Source of the DNA: Pseudopithomyces maydicus
Lineage: Eukaryota > Ascomycota > Dothideomycetes > Pleosporales > Didymosphaeriaceae
Direction of reading: 5' to 3'
NCBI GenBank assembly: GCA_026873275.1
Contig: JANTUC010000004.1
Span: 2,728,001-2,792,000, forward strand
DNA length: 64,000 nucleotides
Each line of letters begins with the position of its first letter. Position 1 is the stretch's first letter. A program made the translations under genes and the position numbers. Shown piece by piece: positions 33,628 to 45,198 of the stretch. The notes beneath the pieces were generated by a model. That model ran no database searches and had not been told where the DNA came from. It worked only from the letters and a program-made list of their open reading frames with translations.

Positions 33628-36218
33628 CTAGATAATTGTTAGTGTCTGCGTACTCTCGACCGTTTCATCCCACAACGACAGCTGACCAATACCCACACGT
33701 TCATATTCATGCTCATCTCGCCCAGTCTTCTTCAGTACTAGAACAAGGACAACATATAATTCATTGGCATCAAGCACTCTGTGCATATTGCGACACTTGA
33801 TTGTTGGCCCCTTTACCAACAACACATTCTCCGGTATATACGTTGCTCTACTCCAGAATGAATTCACATTCCCAGCTTCTTCCTGATAGAAGCTATATTT
33901 AGCAACATCCCCTACATCTTCGCAGAACTTGGGATAATCATCTATCCATTGAGGAATCAATCTGGCTTCAATGTCTGCTTGAACTACATCAGACGTCAGA
34001 CGTGTCCCGGGCATCACGCCGTATAGATCATCGTCGTATCGCCAATGGCCGATCAGATATCCGTCATGGCCGAAAATAGCCAGCGAATAAGTTTCGTTCA
34101 TATGAGCGAGTCCAGAGCTGCTGAGAGATGTCCAACCACACTGTTCAGGATCCCAATGGGCTTCGATTGTTTTGACCATGGCCACAATCTTACCGGAGCT
34201 AACCCTCCCAAATGGATTTTCTCCATCAACCTGGATTTCAATATTCAGTAGCTCTATGCATTCCAAGGGCCCAAATTCGGTTGTTTTTCCCATATGTAAT
34301 GAATGTAGTTTGCCGTCCACACTTGCCCAGCTCCAAGTCGGAGCCCTGTATTGTTTTACCCGAAAGGCGACTTGGTCAAGTACACCCCAAAACAATGACC
34401 TCTCAAGATCTATACGCCAATGACCGGCGATATAGTCGTCTTTGGTGATTGAATGGAATCGGGAAGCAATACCAGATAATGCAGGGAGCTTGTCATCTGG
34501 ATACGTCAATTGACTCTTGCTATAATCCTCCACAATAATGTACCAGGCTTTCTGGATATTTCGATCCTTTCGAAATCCTCGACTCATGAACCAATAAATG
34601 ACGGCTTGATTCCGTTCAAGGCTAGTCATATCTTGGAAGTTGTCTCCGCTATCGCTGCCTTTGGACCGGTGATTCTCCAAATCTCCTCTACCGACAATGG
34701 CTCTTTCTTCTCCTGTTCCAGTTTCATAGCTGATGCATGACATTTGTTCTCTCTTACGGGTGCCCTGATCATGTTCTCCCAGTGCCTGACGAATGAGACC
34801 AAAAGCCACTCCGAACTTCGCCAGTATATCGCTCAAGTGGGTCATGCTTTCTAAAGCATGGCAACATCCATTTTGGTGCCAGGAAGCTCTAATACATTTC
34901 CATCTCATTTCGCCCTTGAAAAAATATAGCACACGCCTGGAGAGCCGCAGCTCTTGCATAGCCCAACCTCGGGTTTCCAGATGGCCCGACTGGATGTTTC
35001 CATCAATCGAAAATACATCTTGAAATATTTGCTCAAGCTGACTAAACTCATCGAAAAAAGGACCAGGTGAATGGGTGTACAAGCTCCAAGTAGGTGGGCC
35101 GACGTATGCTTGACCATTGTGGTGCCCGAAAACAAGCGAAAGAGGAATAACGTCAATGTAAGGTACCTTTGGAATAAACAATCCCTGGCTAGAGTTAACT
35201 GCATCCAACGCGGCTAAGGTAAGCGCACTATTGTGGTAAATTGAATGCATTTGCCTCGACTGTAGCTGCCAATCGCGTGGGGAATCTTGGATAATGCATA
35301 TGCTGTCTATCCAAAGATAGGAGATACCCAACTCCCGACATACTTCCACGGCCTCGCGAAAGGTTTTAGGGAGTTCCCCCATTGATATATTAGACATTCT
35401 CTGCTCCAAATTTTCCATTAAAGTCATCATGGGAGACGAGCCTCCCCAACAATGACTCAATGTAGCATAGCGGCCAACAACGCCAGTTCCATTCTTTAAC
35501 TTGAGATTTCCACCATGTAAAGCCACGTCGATAACTCTGTCTGGTAATTTCGAGGTCATGTTAGAATGACTTCCGCAATCTGGATGTTCTCGGTCACATG
35601 CTTCAAGCCAACGCTGGGCAACCTGAAAATACGCTTTAGGGGGATGATTGCTCGTAAGGATTCGACCTGAGATGAATCGGTCGCGGTTATCAAGAGTGAT
35701 CGCTCGCGATCCTAATTCGTCGCCTAGATTCAGGTTTAGCTAGTCAATGAACAAATTGCAGAATAGTCAAACTCACCTTCTTCTACCATGACCGTCAAAC
35801 TCGATAACATGCGCCTAGTCCTTGTCCAGATGCCAATGTGCGTGAATCCATTCAAGTTTTCGAGTGTCGATCTTTTTCGTTGAGTTTCTTCCAAAATCTG
35901 AAGTTTGATGTTGAATTGGTCGCTTGTGAAATTTTTATCGTCTATTTCTACGTCCCCGGATTCTTCGACCTCACTGTCAAAAATTGCATCCGAGGCTCCT
36001 ACTAGCAGGGGAATGTCTGTGGGGAATCCTCGAAATATGTTGCTATACTCCAAAAAGTCAAGTCCCTCGGCCTCCTTGATGGCACGCAATAGCATTGCAC
36101 ACAACTGGCACTCCTGTCCAGACGTTTCCAACGCGGATATATTCTCCGCGTGGTAGTAGATATTTGGTGGGTAAAGCCTAGTAATCGTAAGATTGTTACA
36201 AAGATCGCAATAAGCCAT
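33628..36218 (-). CDS. HET-domain (heterokaryon incompatibility-type) protein
   Basis: Exons 36218-35777 and 35723-33628, around a 53-nt intron (GTGAGT...TCTAG), give 845 residues. The HET domain starts near residue 233 with YATLSHCWGG and continues with LPKTFREAVEVCRELGISYLWIDSICIIQDS and a DWQLQSRQMHSIYHNSALTLAA segment, all hallmark blocks. The N-terminal region has four Cys in MAYCDLC and ECQLC, a common arrangement in this family. The C-terminal region is the usual long variable part with RAPTWSWASVDG. HET proteins drive cell death or incompatibility when non-self hyphae fuse, but most genomes carry dozens with unknown specificity. The frame is intact, so the gene looks functional. Confidence 0.92.
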
Positions 36219-36808
36219 ATTGAGTTGAGGCAACCTGCATGTGCTAGAGTTAACAACGGCGATAAGAAGAAGTTGGAGGCACGAGGCTGAAGAAATGAAG
36301 CGTTGAAAAATGAGAATGTAAGCTGATGACTGTGTTATGTTATACAGAGTAATTACTGCCGAGTCAAGGATATCAGGCTGTGTAAGGCTGAAATGTAAAG
36401 CTAGCCCTGGACCTGGAGTGGAGCACAAGGGCGTCACGTGGCATGCATGACGGGGCCAGAGCTGAGAAATCGGAAAAGTCCATTGCAAAAAGCTCGATAG
36501 CAAGACATGAAGAGCCTTGTTTTTCTCTGTGCAATTTATAGCGTCTTTGTATTATTGGAAAGGACTCGTTGTGCTAGGAAAAGATGTGGTGAACCTGGCC
36601 CCGGGGCGGCAATCCCCAGATCCCAGGTGCGCTAGTTGCTATCGCCCGATAAGAAAATCACGTGTGTATTATGGGTCCGGGCGTTTCTGATTCGACTTTT
36701 CTGCAGCAATCCGCCATCACTGACAGAACGACCACTTGACGCGACATTGTATTATTCTTCTGTCCAATTTCTCAATTTGAATATTTTTATCATTCATACA
36801 TAATCATC
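36219..36808. other. Divergent intergenic region, HET / RRM genes
   Basis: 590 bp between head-to-head starts. A minus-strand frame continues upstream of the HET start but looks non-coding (no conserved segments). Confidence 0.4.
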
Positions 36809-37921
36809 ATGGCGCTTCCTCGGGCCTGCTCATTGGGGCGTACAATTGTTTCCAGGGGCGCTGTACGCGCTGCGAGGCCCGTCTTCCTACCAGGCCGCAT
36901 TACAATTCCTTATCGTTCATTTGTTTCGAAATCGCCTGTTCTTCGGGATATCGCGCAGAATGACGTTTCCGGCTCTTCTAGCTCTGCCCCGACATCGCAA
37001 GTGTCTGTACCTGGAGCACTTCGAAAGCAGAACGCGTGTTCAGTCAAGCTGCTCAAGGTACCTAGACGCGCCGCGAAAGGTGCAGTAGAGGCACTGTTCA
37101 GGGATGCAGGCTTTGACGTGTACGTTTTTTTATAGCTAAATTCTGCTCTCTGTATCCATTCACGTGACCTTTGCTAACCATATACAATGCGCAGTGTGAG
37201 GATCGACATGATGATCGACCGCTTCAGATTTGAAAACAATACTCAAGCATCAGTACAGCTCGCAAATGAGCAACAAGCGCAGAAGGCTATCGAATTGCTC
37301 AATGAGAACGAGACCCTAGGCGGCCAAATCATTGTCAGGGCTATGAAATTGGACCACCAATGGGGGGAATATCATTCGGCAGGATCATACTCCTATTTAG
37401 TTCCTGAAAACGAAGCTGGCTTAGCATCAGCAGTCAACCCCATCATAGAAGGCCGTCGTGTTCGCATATCCGTCAAGTCTCCAGCATGGGGTAAGAAGAG
37501 TGAATCGCCAGCCCAGCGCCGCAACACGGATCTCAAGGCGATTGAGCGCATCTTTCACCAATACGGTATTGAAGCTATCAGTCGCACAGCTCCCCAACAC
37601 GGGCAAAAATCATTCGGTCCCAAATACTTTTGTCACATCGACTTTACGACCAAGGAAGGCGCTGAGAAGGCCATCCAGGCTACGAACGACACTGAGTTTG
37701 AGGGAGTCCCAGTGACAGCCAAGCTTACCGAAATCGATCCAGCCAAAGCATTCCAGATCGGAAGGGTCAGCAAGGTTCTGTTGGCCGATTTGCAAGGGCA
37801 GGGTTTGGCACCTGCTGACTCGGAGATCGACGTAGATGTGGTGTCTAAGAAGACAAAGAAGGATCCGATGAAGTTCGACCGCTCGAGACTGGGATCTGCA
37901 AATGGATTTGGAAGCGCTTAG
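36809..37921 (+). CDS. Double-RRM protein, probably mitochondrial (paralog A)
   Basis: Exons 36809-37119 and 37195-37921, around a 75-nt intron, give 345 residues. The N-terminus is Arg-rich with few acidic residues up to about 47 (MALPRACSLGRTIVSRGAVRAARP), a likely mitochondrial presequence. Two RRM-like modules follow. The first has SVKLLKVPRR as strand 1, ALFRDAGFDV, and QASVQLANEQQAQKAIELLN. The second starts at RRVRISVKSPAW and has KYFCHIDFTTKEGAEKAIQ and FEGVPVTAKL. The C-terminus is basic. An RNA-binding role in organelle expression is an inference. The intron interrupts the first RRM right after EALFRDAGFDV in phase 2, the same place and phase as in the related gene at 41317-42394. 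Confidence 0.85.
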
Positions 37922-38647
37922 AGGCCGAGATGGAGTTGCAAGCAACAGGTGCCCGACGAAGGAAATACGAGGCACAGATGCCAGGGTTTCGTGCTCAAAA
38001 GGTCGTGGAAAGTGTACTATAACTCTGTTTGATTAGGGTGTATAAACAAAAGAAGGAACAGGCGTGTCGATATGGTGCATCATGCTCGTATCTTTCGAGA
38101 GCATGGATTAGGAATAGACACATAAACTTTCCAGATCGGGCCGCTCAGTATTGAAGCGGCACAGCCCAACTGTATGATTCCACCACTAAATATTTCATGC
38201 AGCCCCCATATGTCGATCCAGGAGTCAGCTGGAGCCTGATCGAAATAACCGCTGTCGTCTGTGTTGATGAGGGTCGACATCCAGACCCAGGCAGAACCAA
38301 AAGGGAGTCATCGTCAACACCACGACGACGCCTTCTAATAGAATCATCCGCCCCGCGACGCCAACTCCGCCAGCGCCCGCCAGCAATCCCACCTATGCAG
38401 TGGCCTCCTCCATCCGGTCAACTCTAAGCGCGAAGCATCGAATCACGCTTCCAGCCTCCACTTCGCGAGCCAATCAGCGCCCGCTACGTTTAACATCCTA
38501 ATCGTCGCCGGGTCACCGCACTTTACCTGCATGCAGAGCCACCTGGGCCCAACATGACGCGCGGGACCGGGATCTAAAACGCGCACTGCGTTTGTTTAAA
38601 TGCAAGGTTGCCCCAGATGTGATGCGAGCGTTGCAAACAACGCAAAA
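37922..38647. other. Intergenic region, no gene recognised
   Basis: Between two same-strand genes; short frames only. Confidence 0.4.
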
Positions 38648-39902
38648 ATGGCAGACGCACCCGCTCCCGCAGCTCCACCCGTTCCGACGACCTACCGCGA
38701 CCGACTGGCGCAGTTCAGGATCTTGGAGGAGAAGAGGTTTGAGTTGATCGATGTATGACTCCTCGCTTGGTTCAGGCCGCAACGAGCTTGGGACGCGTTG
38801 CAGCTTACAACACTTTCAGGAATTGCTGGACAAGCTCGAGAAGGCCGAAGCGAAGCTGGTGCAGACCGAGCTGGATCTTGCGTCTGAACAGAATGTTCGA
38901 CGGACGTTGCAGGCGGAGGTTGTAGAGGCGAAGGAGAGGGAGAGTGCGATGGCTCAGAGACAGGTCCGCTAGAGCGATCGAGCCCAACTCGCTTCCCGTC
39001 TGATCTAGTTTAGGCACGACGACCATTTGCGCTTGTACTCATCGATGCTGATGCCGACGGATTTTTGGTCAGTATTCTTGCTTGTTTCAAGAATAATAAC
39101 TAATAAGCCCAGTTCCAAGACAAATACCTGACGCGGAAAGCCCAAGGTGGCGAGGCTCTGGCCGACGAGCTGCTCATCAGAACAAGAGAATACCTACGGC
39201 CACAGTTCGAGGACGCCGACTCCATGGATATTCTCGTCCGGGTCTATGCAAACCTAGAAGGCATGGCCAACTACCTCGTGCGGCAAGACAAAGTGCGAAA
39301 CCTCGGCGCCCTCCGTGCATTCTCAACCGGCTTCTGCGGCCGCATAGCAAGCTTCGACTTTGTCGACATCGGCGTCGGCAAAGAAGGCAGCTCAGGACGT
39401 AAAGTCAGAGGTACGCACTCCCCACCCACAAGTCCTTCACCCATCTCACCACGCCCCAGACAACCTCGCCTTCTACACATCAAGCACCCACCTCCGCCAC
39501 GTCATCGTCGCCTGCTCCCCCGCGGACCTCCCCGCCTCCCTCCTCTCCAACATCCCCCTCGACAAAGTCACCCTCATCGAAAACATGCCCCTCCCCGACT
39601 CCCTCACCACCCTCCCCCTCAAAGTCACAAAGTTCGGAACCCTCTTCCCGCCCCCGCCCTCACCAAAGTCGCCCAAGCCCCGAGGCCGCAACGGCGCCCA
39701 GCTCCAGCTCATGCAGCAAGAAGACCCCGACGGCGGCGCCACGTGGCTCGTCATCAACCCCGAGCGGAGCAAGTCGCAAGGCGGGGCGCTGCGGAGGAGA
39801 AATGCATCTGAGGACGATAATAATTCGAGCTTGAGTATCTCTATTGGGCCTGATAATACTGTGAGCGTGGATAGTGGTCGGAGACGACGAATCATGGGGT
39901 AG
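38648..39902 (+). CDS. DUF7923-like protein related to fungal CCCH zinc-finger proteins
   Basis: Five exons: 38648-38752, 38820-38963, 39014-39067, 39113-39410 and 39460-39902 (introns 67, 50, 45 and 49 nt), giving 347 residues. A short Pro/Ala-rich start leads into a coiled coil (ELLDKLEKAEAKLVQTELDL). Next comes a domain beginning PFALVLIDADADGFLFQDKYL with GGEALADELL and ending in VTLIENMPLPDS, which resembles the N-terminal domain of fungal CCCH proteins (DUF7923). In those proteins CCCH fingers follow; here the C-terminus is Pro-, Ser- and Arg-rich with no Cys-Cys-Cys-His pattern. The acidic strand end (LIDADAD) hints at a nuclease-like NYN/PIN fold. That is an inference. Confidence 0.8.
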
Positions 39903-40219
39903 TGCGATGTGAGCGAGCGAGCGAGCGAGCTAACTAGCTGGGATGAACGGCCGATCATGAAAGCATTTGCGGTAGCATTGGCGTTGGGACAAAATTCGGG
40001 AGGGTGGCATTCACATTTGGTAAATTGTTCTGCATTGCCTACATACGTGGGCGTTATCAGCATATCATATCATACATGCATACATAGCATGGCTTTGTGG
40101 CAGCATGGATGTTCTTTGTCGGTCCTTGAATGTAGCAGCTTGTTCTATTTGCTTGGATGCTATATCTTGCTTATTTACATATATGTATTGTGCATCTTTT
40201 ATGTGAAGTTGTGGTTTTA
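39903..40219. other. Intergenic region with short simple repeats
   Basis: Spacer between convergent genes. It carries a (gagc)n repeat at about 39910-39929 and catata/cataca repeats near 40060-40090. Confidence 0.45.
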
Positions 40220-40654
40220 CTATGTACTCCATGCAGCAGCGTCGGTGACGTCTTTGACGCGCTCGTAGAACGACTCGTCGGTTGGGCCGCCGCGGAAGAC
40301 GTAACCGAACCAGAAGCGGCCGCCGGTACTTCCGCTGTTGGTGGCTTTGGTGATGTTAGTTATATATATGCGTATGGGGAATTTTACTGGGAAATATAGT
40401 GTACCTTGGAAGACGTTCACGCTTGTGCACGCTGAGAAGGTCTTGCAAGCTGAGAGGACATGATCTCCCCAAGATGCCGCATTATATTGGGAGAGAGGTG
40501 CGTTATACCCGGCGATGATCTGAGAGGGGAACAAGTAGTCACCGGCAATCCAGTTGAGAGGCTGGGTTAAATTGACGGGGGTGAATGTAGCTGCTGTTAC
40601 CGCCGTGGGATAGAGAGCAGCGGAGGCAATCGAAATAAGTCTCAGAGCATGCAT
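40220..40654 (-). CDS. Small secreted protein, lineage-specific
   Basis: Start at 40654 (MHALRLISIASAALYPTAVTA, a convincing signal peptide); an upstream ATG at 40675 would add a charged heptapeptide and is less likely. The mature part has two Cys (ACKTFSACTS), an aromatic-rich GGRFWFGYVFRGGP segment and a DESFYERV end. A 60-nt stretch beginning GTACAC after NVFQ and ending CAAAG, with a perfect CTAAC branch site 9 bases before its 3' end, looks like an intron. Because 60 divides by three, the frame stays open with or without it. Spliced: 124 aa; unspliced: 144 aa. TATATA at 40738-40743 lies about 85 bases upstream. No known domain; a secreted effector-like or cell-surface protein is possible. 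Confidence 0.65.
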   Translation of the reverse strand: MHALRLISIASAALYPTAVTAATFTPVNLTQPLNWIAGDYLFPSQIIAGYNAPLSQYNAASWGDHVLSACKTFSACTSVNVFQGTLYFPVKFPIRIYITNITKATNSGSTGGRFWFGYVFRGGPTDESFYERVKDVTDAAAWST

Positions 40655-41316
40655 TTTGAAATTCTTTCTGTCCACACTATAAGCTTAAGTGCAAGACTGG
40701 AGTACAAGATATCCAGATCCAGCGGATGATACCCAGGTATATAGTGTAGCATGTACACTAGTGTATTGAGCACGCGACCAACTAGTCCCCCTCTGAACAC
40801 AACCATCCAACACAATCACATCTTTATCTACCAATATTCAGCAATCCCCGCAATCTATACCCTTGATCCATCCAAACTGTTTATGTCTCCTCCGAAAACC
40901 CCATCGGAATGCCATGCCAAGAACGGAAGGTTGCTGCAGCACCCGCCCATTGTGTCACCTTCTGATCCCGCTAGCGCGACACTAGCGCGTTATCTTTCAC
41001 ATCACTCGCAGGCGGGCGGCGACTACACCTTTCCTGACATTGACCGCGACCTGGATGTTTCCGCTTTTGCACGCTTTGCTCTCTGCTCTTTGGTCGGCGT
41101 AGGCCGTTTACGTTCTAGTCGTTACTTTGCCCTGTTGCTTCAACGCTGTGTTTGTGCATAGCTGGTGGTTATCAGCGAATCCCTTGTTTCGTGCGCGACG
41201 AAAAGCTGAGGATGGAATTGAGCTGCCACAAGGGACTTTGAGATTGATAACCCCCTGTGTGCGATTTTACGGTTTAGCGTGAACGATCTGATTTTCGAAA
41301 ACGCGTTTTTGTTCTC
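40655..41316. other. Divergent intergenic region
   Basis: It holds the promoter of the small secreted protein gene (TATATA at 40738-40743) and of the second RRM gene. A 136-codon plus-strand frame from 40751 has no recognisable content and starts in the promoter; I do not call it. Confidence 0.4.
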
Positions 41317-42394
41317 ATGGCTCAGCCAGGTAAAAGGTTTGTCAAGGAATGGGTCTTCAAGGAACGCTGGAATCCGCAGTTACTATCACGATTTCCTCCA
41401 GACTGGAGACATAAATATGGGTTCACGGCAGATCAGCTACCGCATATTTTGCAGCTAGGTGTTCCCAGACAGACTACAAACGCAGATGTAGAAGCTCTTT
41501 TCCAACGGGCTGCATTGAAGCCGTAAGTCTTGTCTGAGTTTTTGATCTTGACTTTTGTCTGACGATCAATGATTGATTTGAAAGTGCAGAGAGCAGATGA
41601 TTGCACGCCATGAATGTTTTACAGGAGAGACTGGACTTTACACGGCGCTATTTCCGCAGTCTGTCGCTATCGACAAAGCTCTACATGTTCTTCGGCAATA
41701 CACGTTATTCGGTCAGCGTATATATACCAGACGCCCACCATTGAAGCCTCTTTTAACGTACAATCATGAAAAGTCACTACTCAACGTTCAGGGCGGCGAA
41801 TTAAGATGTGGATGGTATTCCTCGGTTTCCAGCTGGATTATGGATGGCAAATTTCGTGAATGGCCAGTCGCAGCACCAGACTTATTTTGCGCGGTACGAG
41901 AAAGCAGGAGACTTTGCGTGCAGAACATGCCCGATTGCTGTTCCTCCAATACAAGAATTATGACATATTTGTTTCTATACAATCGCTTGCATGGTTTCAA
42001 TGTGGAAGGCGTATCCGCATTCAAGTATTGTCCATCACGAATTCGACCCTACGAACGTCCGCTAACAGGCTGGATGGTCTACATAGATTTTGCAACTGGA
42101 GAAGAGGCCGAAATTGCGCTGCAGCAATTGCATGATTTGGAGTTTAATGGCCGTCAATTGGTGGTTATGGTCGCAGGCTTCCGCGACATTGATGGAAGTA
42201 TCAATACCGGCTCTGCCAAACCAAGCAACCAACAGGCATGTGAAGAAGCAAGGATTAGAAGAACTCTTCTCGGAAACAAAGACCGATCACTATGGGGAAG
42301 CCCCGAATCTGTTATTGGGCTTCTAGATCAGAAGTTACCGACGCGCAACCCTAAACGCCTGGGTCATACCCCAAAAGCGACTAAGACATCTTAG
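41317..42394 (+). CDS. RRM-like protein (paralog B)
   Basis: Exons 41317-41522 and 41590-42394, around a 67-nt intron, give 336 residues. The layout follows the gene at 36809-37921: LPHILQLGVPRQTTNADVEALF (RRM1 start), the intron directly after EALFQRAALKP in phase 2, then ALFPQSVAIDKALHVLRQYTLFGQRIY. A long linker leads to a second module with RRLCVQNMP and GWMVYIDFATGEEAEIALQQLHDLEFNGRQLVV. It differs by lacking the Arg-rich presequence (MAQPGKRFVKEWVF) and in having a longer linker with extra Cys and Tyr. RNA binding is inferred from the fold. The stop codon lies inside the 3' end of the convergent P450 gene. Confidence 0.78.
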
Positions 42395-44095
42395 GCCGGA
42401 ATTGTAGCATCGGCCCATCCTTCATGCTCGCAAACCGGTCCTCAATCTGATACTCCGTCGCTCGCGTCCTTCCAACCTCGAGATCTTTGCTTCCAGCTCC
42501 CAGTGTCGACCCAGGTGCCAGTCTCAGATCGAACAAGTACAGTACCCGTGCAATCGTTACCGTCAACTCTACATAAGCCAGGCCTTTACCGATACACCCT
42601 CTAGGACCGATACTGAAAGGACAGAATGCAGCATGTGCCTCCGTAAGCTTGTCGTGCAGAGGATTGGCAGTGGGATCGGAGAGCCAGCGTTCTGGGACGA
42701 AATCGAATGGACGTGGGAAGTAGTCGGCATTATGGTGAATAGCGTAATGTGGGACGCCAACATCGACGCCAGCTGGGATGTGGTGGCCATCGATATCGAT
42801 GCCTCCAGGAAGGACTTGTCGTGGAAGAGCACCCGCAACAGGTGGCGTCATACGCATGGACTCGTCGATGCACGCACGCAAATATGCGCAGCCGCTAAGT
42901 GTGGCCCCAGAGACAATCTGCTCGACATCGGTAAAGGTCGTGCGGATTTCCTGGCACAGCTTCTGCAGTGTAGACGGGTTGTGGGCGAGGTAGAAGAACG
43001 TTGCGGCCATGGAGGTGGAAGTCGTATCCGAGCCAGCAATGATCAGGAGATTCGACTCGCCCCAAAGCTCGTCCATGCTGAATCCGTTACCAGTTTCGGG
43101 GTCCTTCGCGTTCAAAAGGTGGTAGAAGAAGTCCTTGCGGTCGACATCGAGACCCATCTTCGTCCTCTCCATCGCCTGGGCCTTGCTGTACTGCATGTAC
43201 TGGCCTCGCTGCGCTGCAATCTTCCGGAACAAAATCTTATCCAGATGCCAGTTGTGAATCGTCAAATGTGTGCCGCACTACGCAAATCAGCCATACCGCA
43301 CCATCACCACAGAGCCATCGCACTTACAATGAGATGGCGGTGTGCCGCATTTCCGACCAAATCCACCGCAAACCGGTTCACGGGGCTTTCGAGCATACCA
43401 AACGCCTTGCCAAATACCAAGTCGCCCATGATGTCGAAAACAAGCCAATTACACCAATTCGCCACGTTCCACGGCTCCCTCCACCCCTTCTCACCCCCTC
43501 GGCTCCCCCATCTCTCCCCTTCTCCTCAAGTAGCCGACAAGCCGTCCTCACATTCGCAAGGATCCACCGCTCCAAACTCTTAATCGCCGCATCGCTAAAC
43601 GCATGGCTCATCACCCGTCGCTTCCGCGCATGCTGCAGCTTGTCGATGCTGCTGTGCACATTGTACGTGTGCTTGTTCGCGGGAAACGCCGTGTAGAAGT
43701 CTGCCTTCCTGACATTGGCGCGGAACCCGTAGATTGACTTCAGCGCCGTGGCGGTGTTGATGGAGAGCGTGTTGGGGCCGATGCGCACGTGGGTTCCGTA
43801 TTGCTCGTGGGCGCGGTGGAAGGCGAGATGGCGGCTGCCGCGGTAGGCGTAGTAGGTGAGGTAGATGTCGGTTATAGCAGCGAGTTTGGGGCCGGGGTAT
43901 TTTGCGAGGGGGTGGAGGGTGAGGCGGTAGATGATTATGGCGGAGACCTGGGGTGGTGGTTAGTTTTTCTTCATCTTCTTCTTTTTTTGCTAAATGGGAT
44001 GAGAATGTTTGGCTGCTTACATAGAGAGCGATGAGGCCGAAGATAGAGGCTATGAGCAGGAGGGGAGACGATAAGATGCTGAGCAGGAACTCCAT
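42381..44095 (-). CDS. Cytochrome P450 monooxygenase, frame broken once
   Basis: Exons 44095-44021, 43947-43328 and 43277-42381 (introns 73 and 50 nt). An N-terminal membrane anchor (MEFLLSILSSPLLLIASIFGLIALY) and the LHPLAKYPGPKLA hinge precede the core. The I-helix has AGSDTTS (about 313-319), the K-helix ESMR (about 371-374), PERW in the meander, and the haem loop FSIGPRGCIG with Cys at about 460. In exon 2 the frame runs through CRLLEEKGRD and then diverges; EKGWREPWNVANWCNWLVFDIMGDLVFG is in another frame. One extra base in either five-C run (43494-43498 or 43505-43509, G in the coding sense) joins them, for 530 aa. Substrate unknown; no biosynthetic partner genes lie next to it. Confidence 0.9.
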
Positions 44096-44883
44096 GGTGG
44101 ATGGATGAACTGCGCAGTAGACACTCTTACTACCGTACCATGGACACACAATATACGTATAAATATATATAATATAACTTATCCCCAACAAACAAACACA
44201 GCTCTCAGCAATCCAGCACAAACACCCCTCCCCATCAACCTCCCCATATATATACACATCCGCACACGCATACACCCCCTCCACCTTCCACCTCCATCCG
44301 CCCTCCCTCCCTTCAATTTCCACCCATCACATAATCACAACCTCATAATCACAAGTAAGCGCCGCGCCCCACTCAGCACCGTCCCCCATCAGACAAGCTC
44401 GAAGGTGGGAAAAAAAACCGTCACATGCCCGCTCTGGACGTGCGCGCACCTTGGTATTATGCCCCGGGCGGCCGCGGCTACACGCGGGTATTCGGGCGGC
44501 GGGGTACCCGGGGCGCAGAGCTAGCGGCGCGGGGCGGATATTCGTGTTTGCGGGTGGGATGGGAGGGGAGGGGGTGGATGGAGGCGGGTGGGTAGAGATG
44601 GGAGGTGGGTAGCGCGTGGGGGGTGTAACGGTTTTTGATGGGGTGCGTGCAGGGTAGATGGGAATGGGTAGTTTGCGCGAGGCTGTCCTGATCCCGTCTA
44701 TCTATATTCACGTGATGTATTGCTTTGGGTATGATTTTTCGAGGGTAACGTGCAATGCTCATATACGTTTACGTTTATTTCATTTGTACTCGTACCATCT
44801 GTTATCGTGGGTTCGTGGTTCCCATATCAATACATTCATCGCATTTCCACCCTCCCATCCCATCCCATCCCGTCCCATCCCAT
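44096..44883. other. Intergenic region, no gene recognised
   Basis: Contains TA-rich sequence near 44155-44180 that may include the P450 TATA element, and a G-rich plus-strand segment near 44530-44650. Open frames here are composition-driven. Confidence 0.4.
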
Positions 44884-45198
44884 CTACGCACCCCCCTCCC
44901 TCTTCGCATACTCCTCCTCCATTCTCTCCTCATACTCCCTATCCCTCTCCTCCTGCTCCTTCTCCGTCACATCCTCGATCCTGCCCCCCGCATTCCCCCC
45001 GCTCAGCAGCCGTCCCGCATTGTCGTACGCGAACTTCTCCTCGCGGCGCGCCTGCCCCGGTTCCTGCGAGCTGCGGTGCACCTGCGTGCCCTGGGGGTCG
45101 GAATACTTTGCTTCGCTTTGCGAGCGCGTTTCGCCGTTGGTGGTGGTGGAGGAGAAGGAGTACGAGGCGGATTGGAAGGTGGATTGGGTGTTGGCCAT
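44884..45198 (-). CDS. Small hydrophilic conserved hypothetical protein
   Basis: An intronless 104-residue frame. The N-terminal half is Ser/Thr/Gln-rich (MANTQSTFQSASYSFSSTTT), followed by EKFAYDNAGRLLSGG. The C-terminal third is almost purely Glu/Arg/Lys (EKEQEERDREYEERMEEEY) and predicts a charged helix. No signal peptide or membrane segment. The well-defined segments and biased but orderly composition make it a probable gene; its function is unknown. Confidence 0.65.
   Translation of the reverse strand: MANTQSTFQSASYSFSSTTTNGETRSQSEAKYSDPQGTQVHRSSQEPGQARREEKFAYDNAGRLLSGGNAGGRIEDVTEKEQEERDREYEERMEEEYAKREGGA

Noticed and set aside
42381..45198. P450 as part of a secondary-metabolite cluster
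   Set aside because: No PKS, NRPS, terpene or DMAT synthase, transporter or cluster regulator is nearby.
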